Shown here one piece after another: positions 55,901 through 64,000 of a stretch of 64,000 bases of DNA (position 1 is the stretch's first letter; every line of letters begins with the position of its first letter). This stretch comes from Ascaris suum (lineage: Eukaryota > Nematoda > Chromadorea > Rhabditida > Ascarididae). The notes below the pieces were generated by a model. It was not told the origin of the DNA. It worked only from the letters and a program-made list of their open reading frames with translations, and did no database searches. The DNA lies in the NCBI GenBank assembly GCA_013433145.1, contig JACCHR010000033.1:1-64000 (forward strand), given 5' to 3'. Made by a program: the position numbers and the translations under genes.

Positions 55901-58900
55901 AAAAAGAAACCGGAACAGCTCAATTTGCTGTGTTAGCTGTCACTTGAACGCCAAATCAAATAAACAAACAACTGAAACCACAGAGCGCTCTCTTTGCATT
56001 AGCTACGAATATAACACCCAGATTTGCGTAAATTGCATCGTTCTAATGAATCCTTCGAAAAGATTTTTTGAGAAAAAACAATAATAACCCTAAAACTAAC
56101 TAAAAATCATTCAAGATGCAAATATGGTGTTTACTTTTTCCAGTTGCTCGACGAATCTCGAGTAACACTCCTATTATTCAGTGGACTTCAAAAATTACCT
56201 TCAATAAGGGTGCTAACTGCCATCAATGCATCTTCCATAACACCACCGCATTCCTTGCCCGCACATCTAAACCGCACAAGGTTACAAGATAATAAAGCAA
56301 TCACAGCAACGCTCTAACCTCTCCACGAACAAGCAACCTCATCACATACAGGCCCTCTCCCTCCCGAATAATTTTTTACAACTACTACTCCATTTTTTTA
56401 CAAAAACCTCTCCAAGTATCAAATAATAATAAAATTCAACTCCCGCTCCATTTCTACAAAAACATCTTCAAGAGTACCAAATGTCCAGCAAAAACGCACT
56501 TCATCCGGGTGACACAAACGGAAGTGACCCTTCCTGCCAAGACATACTTCGTGTGTGGTGGGCAGATAACACTTTCACTGTCATTTATTAAAATTCAAGC
56601 TTCTTCTATTAAACCACCAGCATCCGTTGGATTGTTACAGACGATGACCTCTTCATTTTGGCATCGCTGACAATAACAACTATAACCCTGCACAAACAGC
56701 CTGCTAACATTAACTAGTTCAGAAGGAATCAAAGAAAAATCCCAAAAGAGGTTAATCGCTCCTCACTCAGAAAGGTGACTAAAAGGAAACAACACCGTCC
56801 ACTCCTTCTTCCTTCTATTCTCCTCTCCTATAAGCTTAATCCAATTATCATACCCGATCAAATAAATCATTAATTAATTTCTAAACTGCCGTTAAATTCT
56901 GTCAACAGAAATAATACTACTTTGACCGATTAAGCTCCATTTCACTAAAAAAACAAACACAATCACCAATATAAAACGATGAAATCACTCAACAATTCTA
57001 CAAAATAACCGAGCTATCATACCGCTGCATTATTTGCAGAAGGCCACGCATTATTGCATCACCAATTAAAGGTGCATCTTCTTCACGCATCTTCCGTAGT
57101 ACTGATTGTAATGTTGCGCAGAGTAGAGATTCCAGATCTCTCAACTGACTCTGAAATATTGGTCTCTCTTAACAACCGGCCGATTGTCAAATTGTAAGCA
57201 AGACAACAACCTATTACAGTTATCTGCGCAGCTTTGGAACGAAAGGAATAAGACGGTATTGCTCTTCATAATCGAAATGAGACACTATGGCGGCGAAATT
57301 TCAAGAATTCATGCTTCATCCTTTTATTTTGCTCTTCGCGACCCGTTGCTTTTATGGATGCATCCTTGCCCTATGGACACAAAAAATCACCCACATAATA
57401 TACCACCCACTCATCTAGAATATCCTACAACAAATAAATCAATAAGTAAATCAACTCTAGCAGCATATTTCATCACAGGCACAGAATGAAAATGGAAATG
57501 CCACGCTTACTAGTCCTATAATATACACTGCGTTCCTCAGTCCAGATATATTTAGGAAAAGCGCTTAATAATTATGAGAACTTCATTTACAGCCAACATT
57601 GGAATGTGAAACACTCGGATTTCTTTTGCCTATCATGTAGTTCCTCCACTCCCACCTCCCCCAAAATCCAGTCTCTTCCCGAAATTATCCACATCGGTAC
57701 CTCTAAAGCTACACCTTATTTTTGCGACTAAAAGGACCGAATGCAAAAACGCACTAGAATAACCCTCAAAGCTGACTGGTTCTTCAGCTCGACAGCTTCG
57801 CTTTCTTTTTCTCGTTTTTCTATTCTTTTTCAATTTCCCCGTCTTCTTTATCTAATAGAAGATCCATACTCTTTAAATATGGAACAAGCTTTCGCCGACA
57901 ATGACCTTCAAGAGAATATTTCCACCAGGTATTCCGACCTTTATGTTTGTAAACTCGTGCTCTCGCAACTTTTCCTCTAATTAACTCGATCAACCAAAAA
58001 TAATAAGGTGGGGAAACCCTTCAATTTTTGTTCAACTTTCAATATCCTTCACAAGTCGACTCAAAATCTGATTCTGTGGAGTGTATTTGTCTGAATTAAT
58101 ATAATATGATGTGTAATTGTGTGTGTTGATGATTGCTTAGTTAAGCTCAAATTGTTGAAGTTTGTATGTAAGATGATAAGTCAAATTATATATAGCATGT
58201 GAGTGCGTCTTCATGATTTTGCCCTGCGGCAACGCCCTTCACTTTTAATTTCGCCTCGAGGATTGAATCCACTGCGTTAATGGGGCAATGGCTTGAGAGA
58301 AAGATCTTATTTTTCCCTGACCACGGCTGGATTCTTTTCTGCATCAGTTGAACCAGGAGGTGAAAACGTTCGCTGAGAGAAGGCAAGGAGGAGGTTTCAA
58401 CGTGCTGGGTGAGAACAAAGCTATGTTTTTGCTCCTTGAATCACAATATAACAACTTTCCTTTCTTAAAAGAAATCCACAGCATTGACTGCAGAATGGCT
58501 AAGAGGTTATACTCTACATATGGTCAACAGTGGCCAGCAGTAATTCGTTTTACATACACATCAGCGACACCATCCTCCGTGTTCCCTACCACCCTCATGT
58601 ACAGCTACTCCATCCTTCGATGTTCCCCACCCTCTCCACCCTTACAATGATAAAAACGAAACGCACCTTATCGGAAGATGTTTCAAGAGAATTTTCGATG
58701 CTCAGCAACTGCTCGAGTTTCTTCAGCATGACCACAGTCGTATTCTGCACTACCGGGTAGCAATCCTTTGGACTATTTTTTATCAGCTCCATTAGTGTTT
58801 CAAATGCCGCTATACGCAAATTCGACATATGCGCATCCGATCTTAAATAAATAACAAGTAGAAACACTCTAATGCATCCGCAATAAACTGATAATTCATC

Positions 58901-61900
58901 CCGGAAGGAAATACGTCTTCAAAGGAAACAAATTGAATATTGTGTGCCACTACAGCACAATGTGTATCCCTGTTCCATACAGTCCAATCAGCGAATAAAA
59001 AAATTTTTTTCGACTCATCGGTCCTGAAACTACAATCCTTCATTAATCAAAGACTTCGCTAAAGACGGCGGTGTGATGTGACGCTGCGGCTTTCGCTTCT
59101 AAAGTTTCATTTCATCAATCACTGACAGCAGCAAACTCCTCCAAACAAGCCACCTTTCTAGAACTAATATCTCCGAAATTCGGTATCGCATTTCAGCCTC
59201 TTAGCGCACAATCATATATTCAAATGCATCCACTAATCCCCATTTAAGAACCTGGCCATACTACCATACAATTCATTCTCAATTATGCAGAATTCTTGTT
59301 GACGAATGGTGCCTTTATGTAGACCATATGCGCTTAACTGAGTCAGCCTGACATAGTAATGCAGCGATGTTAGGCAATCTGCTGAGGATTTCGATCCACT
59401 TCGCACCGATTTAATTCAATTTAACCAAACAGTAATTAAAGCAGAAACCTTAATGCACACACACCGTTTTCCAATCTTTGCTCATCACCTGAGCAAAACC
59501 TGCTGCAAAGCAAATCACTACGGATCAACGGCGCACATTTTATACGTTCACACAAGTAGACGGTGACATATTGTGCAAAAAATATATAGCATGATCGGAG
59601 TAGTTCCAAAAAACGATTTTATACATGTGGTAGGGGAAAAAAGAGGAAAACAACGATGCGTCAACCAAATCAGAAAAACAACCAACCGATCGGTCGCCTT
59701 GATCAACTCGCTGATCATTGCTTCGAAACATGGGCGAGAGGATATACGTCTCCGGTTGTCCACTATAATCGGTACCCATTTGACAACCCATATCGTATGC
59801 TGCCTTTGCCAAGCTTGAGATCGCCTTAAAACATAAAACAATACAAATTGTTGCAAAAAAAACGCTAAGTTCTTCGCAAAAATTATCCTCTGCAAATCCC
59901 ATTCACTAATCTAACGATTGTGCAACTTTCCTTGTCCTCCTCGATCCATATATCGAGAATATTAAAGTACTACCATTCATTTTAACTAAAAATTCAGTTC
60001 AGATGATATCTCTCCATTTTAAAACAAAAAGAGAGAATAGAGACATGCAGTAACTCCATAAATCTTAACCAAATCGCTACCTACAGCATACTCAAGAATC
60101 AAATCAACACTTGGCCAACTTCAACATCCCATTTCATAGAATCGTCAAAAATCTACTAAATAATGCAAGCAAAACAAAACAAAAGAAAAAAAACACAAAC
60201 CCAGCAAACATTCGATGCAACGCGAGGCTCCTGTTGCAAAGCGTTCGAGAGTGCAGGTAGTAAAGGAGTGAGTATTTCCTGACGGATCACCACCTCTTCA
60301 CATGAATCACATACTCGGCCTATACACCATGCGGCTGTATCTCGTACTTGCAACTGAAAGTCCGCGACTGATCGTTGGGCATGCAGAATTAAAGCACATC
60401 GCCGTAATATAGCTACTTTTGAATATTTTTTAAAATTAAAGACGCATTTAGATAAAGCGTCAACAACAAGATGAGAGACATTGAAATGATAGTCGCACTT
60501 CGTCGCCCTTTCAATTTTTAGCTGTTACAGATGACAGCAGGCCCTAACACTATGCCGATATAATAAAAAGTGGATGATGCCAATTTAAGACGAATCCGGA
60601 TAACAGCGATACTTAGTCCCTCTACTATGGCGTTTAAACGACGCTGACTGCAATCATATTTAATTTATACCTTCGTTAAGTGTAACAGCTAACACTACTC
60701 AGAATCACAAGAAATTTGTGACGATTTCGTATAGGGAATAATATCAAAAAATTCGCATCCAACATCTATTTCCTCCTTTTTGTTTCACTTTTCTTCACCA
60801 CTTTAAAGGGCAGAAATAGAATCGGAGACCATGGATAAATTCCCCAAAACCAAACCAGTCTTTTAAAAACTCAGAAAACTGTCAGATGGCATTCCGGTCC
60901 TGTTTTGCAGCGAAGTGACGACATTTTTCAATGCTCCAAAGTAGCACGAATATCATAAGATGATTACTGCAGTTCATGGAACAAAACAGTTTTCAGCTAC
61001 GATCCTTTCAAATAAAGAATAAAGAATAAGAAAAAAAAAATGAAAAATCAAGAGAACCTGAGCGTCACCAAGAGCCTCGATAAGACTACCGATAGCTTGT
61101 TCAACGAGCTCAGTGAGTATTTTCTGATCAGGACCATCCAAGATCGAACCGAACGCCATTATTGCCGCCTCTCGATATCTTCAAAACAGTACATCAATAT
61201 GAATGAAAACAAAGCACTCAAAAGCAAGAAACATATTAGAAGGAAACATATGGGAAGAAAACAACAATGCTAAGCATTAAATTTTAGATTGGAAGAAATA
61301 ACCCTATAGCGAAGTTACCAATCTTTCAGCCCAAAAGTAAATTCGTCAAATTGAGGCAAACTTTTGCCCTTTTATTACTATCCATATTCTCGTTACTTCT
61401 AAGGATTCTCTGATTATAATGGTACAAAAAAATGCCAAAAGTTAACCATCACCCGATTTATAGATGGAAAATCACGTCCACGATGGCAAATCACTCTCTA
61501 TCAATGCCCTAAATTATGAAATGCCAAACTAAAACAATGCTCAATAAAACATTTTCCAACTCTTATCTTTTAATATAAAATCGAAAATCAATGGTGTAAT
61601 AAAAGAGTAAGTTTCAATTCGGTAAGTTTCATTAAACGCATAAGAAAACAAAGCACACTAAAGGAATTTGACAAAAACAACAACAACAACAATAAAACAA
61701 TACAGATAACACAAAGGACGATATACCTCAGTCATCCAAAAAAAAAAAAAAAAATGATATGAGCAAATAAAACGAAAACTTTCTATTAATCCAAGTAAGC
61801 AATTTTACTAAGTAAGAATTCCACTTGGAAACGACGTCCCCTAGGAAATATCTAGTTCACAGTACACTTATTCGAGAGATCGTCTGATAGAAAACAGCTG

Positions 61901-63610
61901 ATTCCACTTCCCTTGATCATCCCCGTATAATCAACATACATCCACTTGTAAAAGGATCACGCCGAAAGGCCAATGAGTAAGGTCTACGCACGAAATTCTC
62001 TCGTGGATCCGAACATAAAGCGAAACAACAAGCTAGTTTTCAACCTATAACTCCACGCAAATATAAATCGAATAAAACACTTTGCGATCAGACTTTCCAG
62101 GGAGCAGTTCATGAAAACACAAACCTCCAGTTGGGATTTTTAAAATGTTGTTGAATGAAGGGCAAAATAGGCGCGACGATAGAGTCGCCGGTGCATTGTG
62201 CAAGCAGCATAATACAAACGCCTGCTGCCTTCGCTGGATTCCAATCATCATCGTCGTCCGTTTCTTCTTGCTTCGCTAACGTCTCCGTCAGAATCGGAAT
62301 CAGATGCGGTAGAGCACCTTAAGCTTGGATCCTTTATACAAGAGCTAAGAAACAGTTATAACTAAGTGTCACGGAATGCCATCTAATCAGACTTCTCAAG
62401 GTGAGCGCGTATCTGACCAGGGATGGCATTCACCGTCGAAGCAATCTCCGCGCCACTGAATTCTGCCCTGAGGTCTGAGGAACGAAACTTCTACGTATTG
62501 CTTTTTCCTGTCTGATGACCAATGAGGCTGACCTTGCGGTTACCCCGTTTAGGTTTGGATCAGCCGCCTACTTTTTACTAATGCTTTGCACGGTTTCACC
62601 AAAAATTTGCTTACGCTCCCATCCAAAAGGTTGGCGTGGAGCGGGAAGGAATGGATAGATTATCTTCATATATAATGAAAGCGATACATGCAAGCGAAAT
62701 ATCAGCAAGTTGAGCACCTCCAGCATACTCGAAAAGGAGCAGAAATTTCAACGCGAGTAGCATCAAAAATAACATTAGCAATTTCCTCGAAAGAAGCCGC
62801 CACATAAGAATATAAAATCTTCACTATGACGGATTATACTTGGCAATGCACCCCACCAATAGTAGAAGAGGAATATTTTCACAATGTAGTGATGCTATAC
62901 CTTATAATCATCCAAATACTGCCGACTAGAAAACCCTAAGCATCATTGCATGATTATTGCTTCTAAAGGCAAATAACGAATTATACAGCATAAAAGCATA
63001 AAAACCGAACGAAAAAGATGGAATTTTCTTTCAAAAAAGTTGCAAAAAATGAAATACAACAGGAAAATATCCGCCTTACTTTTAAAATTATACGATTTTT
63101 GTGATAGTTCAATATTCTCACTTTCATAACCTCGTTATATGCCCTTAAGAATAACCACTTGCAAGTATACACAAAGCCAGAACGACAGCACCCTCATTTC
63201 ATAAAAGCATGGTTGCCAGCCATCAGGTTGACTGCTGCCAGCCGATTCCTTTTCACGAGAAATCACTGATTCAATGTCCGCATATTCATCGCTTCCTATG
63301 CTGTCATTACCTCCATTTTATTTACCCTAACATCTAGTTTTTTCTACTATAACACCCAGCAGATGTTGTGACGAAATGCATAACATAATAGCCTCATATG
63401 TTTTGAGTATCAATGCAAACCTTAGCGTAATGTTTGGAGACTTGCTCCGGAGTTCTTCCTTGTTCCTGTGCCTCCTCAGCTTCCACACAGAGCGCTATTT
63501 CTCCTCCTCACAAACGTTCGAACCAAAATTCAATGCCTTGTAGAGCGACATCATCATCGATTTGCATCTTCATTGCATCTAACGTTATCTTAAACACATC
63601 CCTCACTTTA
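50517..63610 (-). CDS. imb-1: Importin subunit beta-1 (karyopherin beta 1); gene continues off the right edge
   Basis: HEAT-repeat nuclear import receptor: it binds importin alpha or cargo directly, docks on FG-nucleoporins and is released by RanGTP. Exons: 63421-63610, 62125-62317, 61058-61178, 60201-60353, 59687-59824, 58667-58841, 57023-57150, 56199-56266, 55565-55755, 54395-54543, 51631-51838 (or 51889) and 50517-50680. Together they cover roughly residue 260 of the human-sized protein to the stop, collinearly, with matching intron phases at nearly all junctions. Landmarks are VALQGIEFW, the acidic [59 protein letters not shown] and the C-terminal [24 protein letters not shown]. Single-base frame breaks occur in three exons and one splice junction. 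Identification is secure. Confidence 0.95.
51631..51838 (-). CDS. imb-1: Importin beta penultimate exon; two possible acceptors
   Basis: Donor GTCAGT. Encodes [34 protein letters not shown] and [14 protein letters not shown], matching the family's '(S)[25 protein letters not shown]'. With the TTCATTAAG acceptor (exon start 51838) the length agrees with other importins. A stronger TTTTACAG acceptor at 51890 would add 17 in-frame residues ([17 protein letters not shown]) not seen in the family. Both keep phase 0. Confidence 0.93.
51839..54394. other. Importin beta intron
   Basis: 2.5 kb with a long hairpin (53004-53079), an A run at about 52941-52969, and motif-free open frames. No exon is missing between the flanking exons. 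Confidence 0.6.
53004..53079. ncRNA. 27-bp-arm hairpin, structured RNA candidate or fold-back remnant
   Basis: CGTTAATCAACTAGATTAAC plus CGCGCAC (53004-53030) pairs with 53053-53079 (GTGCGCGGTTAATCTAGCTG and onward) at 25 of 27 positions around a 22-base loop. It sits inside an importin-beta intron. The GC-rich loop-proximal clamp stands out in AT-rich DNA. Could be a pre-miRNA-like hairpin, a MITE remnant, or a palindrome arising from replication error. Confidence 0.4.
54395..54543 (-). CDS. imb-1: Importin beta exon, one base apparently missing
   Basis: TATTTTAG acceptor, GTAAGT donor. Encodes [17 protein letters not shown], then in another frame [18 protein letters not shown] and [15 protein letters not shown] run of three G (54493-54495) would need a fourth to read VLSCFGDVALAIG, the family's 'ILSVFGDIALAIG'. 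With it the exon is exactly 50 codons, phase 0 both sides. Confidence 0.92.
54544..55564. other. Importin beta intron
   Basis: Flanking exons join directly in phase 0. No other feature. Confidence 0.6.
55565..55755 (-). CDS. imb-1: Importin beta exon
   Basis: AATTTAG acceptor, GTGGGT donor. Encodes [40 protein letters not shown] and [18 protein letters not shown], collinear with 'FLKYMEAFKPFL.IGL...QVC.AAVG...DLCRAL..NI.PF.DE'. The frame is intact. Confidence 0.95.
55756..57022. other. Importin beta introns around exon 56199-56266
   Basis: Non-coding apart from the 68-nt exon. Confidence 0.6.
56199..56266 (-). CDS. imb-1: Importin beta short exon (68 nt)
   Basis: GGTTTAG acceptor, GTAATT donor. 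Encodes [19 protein letters not shown] and LIE, matching '[16 protein letters not shown]'. Phases (2 in, 1 out) fit both neighbours. Confidence 0.92.
57023..57150 (-). CDS. imb-1: Importin beta exon
   Basis: ATTTCAG acceptor, GTATGA donor. Encodes [36 protein letters not shown] and LLQIMQ, matching '[16 protein letters not shown]...ISD.VM..LL'. Phase 0 in, 2 out; the frame is intact. Confidence 0.95.
57151..58666. other. Importin beta intron
   Basis: Holds a GC-richer stretch (about 58190-58420) with a 66-codon minus-strand frame that superficially resembles an exon but has no place in the importin alignment. Confidence 0.55.
58667..58841 (-). CDS. imb-1: Importin beta exon
   Basis: TTTAAG acceptor, GTGCGT donor. 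Encodes [38 protein letters not shown] and SLETSSDK, matching 'LR..AYE.LMEIVKNS.KDCYPAVQ.TT'. Phases agree on both sides. Confidence 0.95.
58842..59686. other. Importin beta intron
   Basis: No exon missing between flanks (ATDR joins SDAHM). Nothing else supported. Confidence 0.6.
59687..59824 (-). CDS. imb-1: Importin beta exon, one extra base
   Basis: TTTTAAG acceptor, GTTGGT donor. Encodes [13 protein letters not shown] and [10 protein letters not shown] in one frame, then [14 protein letters not shown] in the next. The family reads continuously ('SSLAEAAYE … YCLSS.FE.IVQKLLETTDR'). One base too many between about 59723 and 59733 explains the break, and removing it makes the exon end in phase 2 as needed. 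Confidence 0.92.
60201..60353 (-). CDS. imb-1: Importin beta exon
   Basis: CTTTCAG acceptor, GTTTGT donor. Encodes [39 protein letters not shown] and [12 protein letters not shown], collinear with 'VVRDTAAWTVGRICE … [10 protein letters not shown]'. Exactly 51 codons, phase 0 both sides. Confidence 0.96.
61058..61178 (-). CDS. imb-1: Importin beta exon
   Basis: TTTTGAAG acceptor, GTTCTC donor (weak). Encodes [20 protein letters not shown] and [20 protein letters not shown], matching 'YRDAAVMAFGCILEGP'. Phase 2 in, 0 out. Confidence 0.94.
62125..62317 (-). CDS. imb-1: Importin beta exon with the acidic loop
   Basis: CTTAAG acceptor, GTTTGT donor. Encodes [40 protein letters not shown], then [20 protein letters not shown]. 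The DDDDDW loop is the conserved acidic loop of importin beta that contacts the importin-alpha IBB domain and RanGTP. No frame break inside. Confidence 0.95.
62318..63420. other. Importin beta intron with a structured GC-richer block
   Basis: Directly upstream of exon 62125-62317 a GC-richer block (about 62370-62580) contains a hairpin: GAATGCCATC (62374-62383) pairs with GATGGCATTC (62422-62431), and inside it TCAGA (62387-62391) pairs with TCTGA (62412-62416). No known RNA family was recognised. Confidence 0.45.
63421..63610 (-). CDS. imb-1: Importin beta exon with two frame breaks; right edge of recognised gene
   Basis: GTTTGC donor. Encodes [28 protein letters not shown], and after a break [25 protein letters not shown]. 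The family reads 'GIEFWSNVCDEE'. An extra T at about 63515-63525 hides SNVCEEE, and a second shift at about 63496-63506 brings the frame back. Joining to the next exon in phase needs one more base at the junction. The 5' edge is 63605 or 63610. A further short piece at 63658-63703 (AVSSMYHY) may be the next exon upstream. Confidence 0.88.
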
Positions 63611-64000
63611 CTACATCAATTCAAAGTTCTCAATGATGACATACAACCATCACAAACCTCAATAATGATACATCGAGCTAACTGCTCGAGCTTCATGCTA
63701 CACCTGGCAGAGACTAACACTTAGAAACCTAAACGTTCCCTGTGAAAAAAAAAAAACCCCCAAAGAGAAATTCAACGTGCTCGCTCACGTCACGCTCAAA
63801 GCAATGCAATAATAATACAGTTCAGGCGAAAGTTGTACAAAATTGATAGTAGTATCGATCAACAACGAACACTCCATTACTTGGATATTTCGGCATAGGA
63901 TACGTTGAAAGAAGCAATATGAAACTACCCGTCATATAATATGAAAAAACTACCCGTTACGTTTGTAAGTAAAACGTAAACTCTCAAGAATTCATCGCTA
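63611..64000. other. Right edge, importin beta intron and possible exon
   Basis: A possible short exon at 63658-63703 follows a TGCCAG acceptor and ends at a GTTTGT donor. It reads AVSSMYHY, resembling the family's 'KIMSLYYQY', but is followed by an apparent stop. Earlier HEAT-repeat exons should lie beyond 64000. Confidence 0.35.

Larger units (their letters stand above)
59825..62124. other. Importin beta introns around exons 60201-60353 and 61058-61178
   Basis: Non-coding between the listed exons; flanking exons are collinear with no missing protein. Confidence 0.6.

Noticed and set aside
58186..58386. Minus-strand frame in an importin intron that seemed to contain the 'QEDAL' importin motif
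   Set aside because: The true exons for that region are 57023-57150 and 56199-56266, which align and phase correctly; the NHEDAL match is coincidental.
62370..62580. Possible snRNA, 5S, SRP or spliced-leader RNA gene
   Set aside because: Compared by eye with conserved cores of U1, U2, U4, 5S and SRP RNA; none matched.

Overview
This window is AT-rich animal nuclear DNA (roughly two thirds A+T by eye). Genes are split by introns from a few hundred bases to a few kilobases, with short exons, GTAAGT/GTGAGT/GTTTGT donors and compact TTTCAG or TTTTAG acceptors. The proteins are metazoan. The tomosyn exons read most like nematode tomosyn, so a nematode (or close ecdysozoan relative) is the best guess. 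The species cannot be read from the sequence.

Three multi-exon genes were reconstructed by hand, all on the minus strand. (1) 758-11535: the N-terminal WD40 part of tomosyn (STXBP5 / C. elegans TOM-1), eight exons from the start codon until the gene runs off the left edge. (2) About 35685-43705: a nuclear hormone receptor with a long Pro/Ser/Gln-rich N-terminal region, a two-exon DNA-binding domain that reads like retinoic acid receptor (NR1B), and a divergent ligand-binding domain over three exons. (3) About 50517-63610: importin beta-1 (KPNB1 / IMB-1), twelve supported exons from the mid N-terminal HEAT repeats to the stop codon, running off the right edge. The genes have unrelated jobs (exocytosis control, transcription, nuclear import); nothing suggests a functional cluster.

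Between tomosyn and the receptor (11.5-35.7 kb), and between the receptor and importin beta (43.7-50.5 kb), no conserved gene was recognised. These stretches hold long (TA)n arrays, polypurine and poly-C/G tracts, a degenerate G-rich minisatellite (34.1-34.6 kb), several strong hairpins (the best at 15476-15552), and a few short coding-looking segments with splice-like borders.

The most consequential observation is that conserved exons of both tomosyn and importin beta carry single-base insertions and deletions that break the frame exactly where removing or adding one base restores family-conserved protein and the intron phases. There are about eight clear cases. They are insertions and deletions alike, mostly in short homopolymers, and hit two normally essential genes, so residual sequencing or assembly error is more likely than two neighbouring pseudogenes. 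Automated gene calls here will be badly fragmented for that reason. The most interesting biology is the retinoic-acid-receptor-like DNA-binding domain, in a lineage where the best-known members (C. elegans, insects) lack that receptor, and whose readable ligand-binding domain stops before the activation helix.
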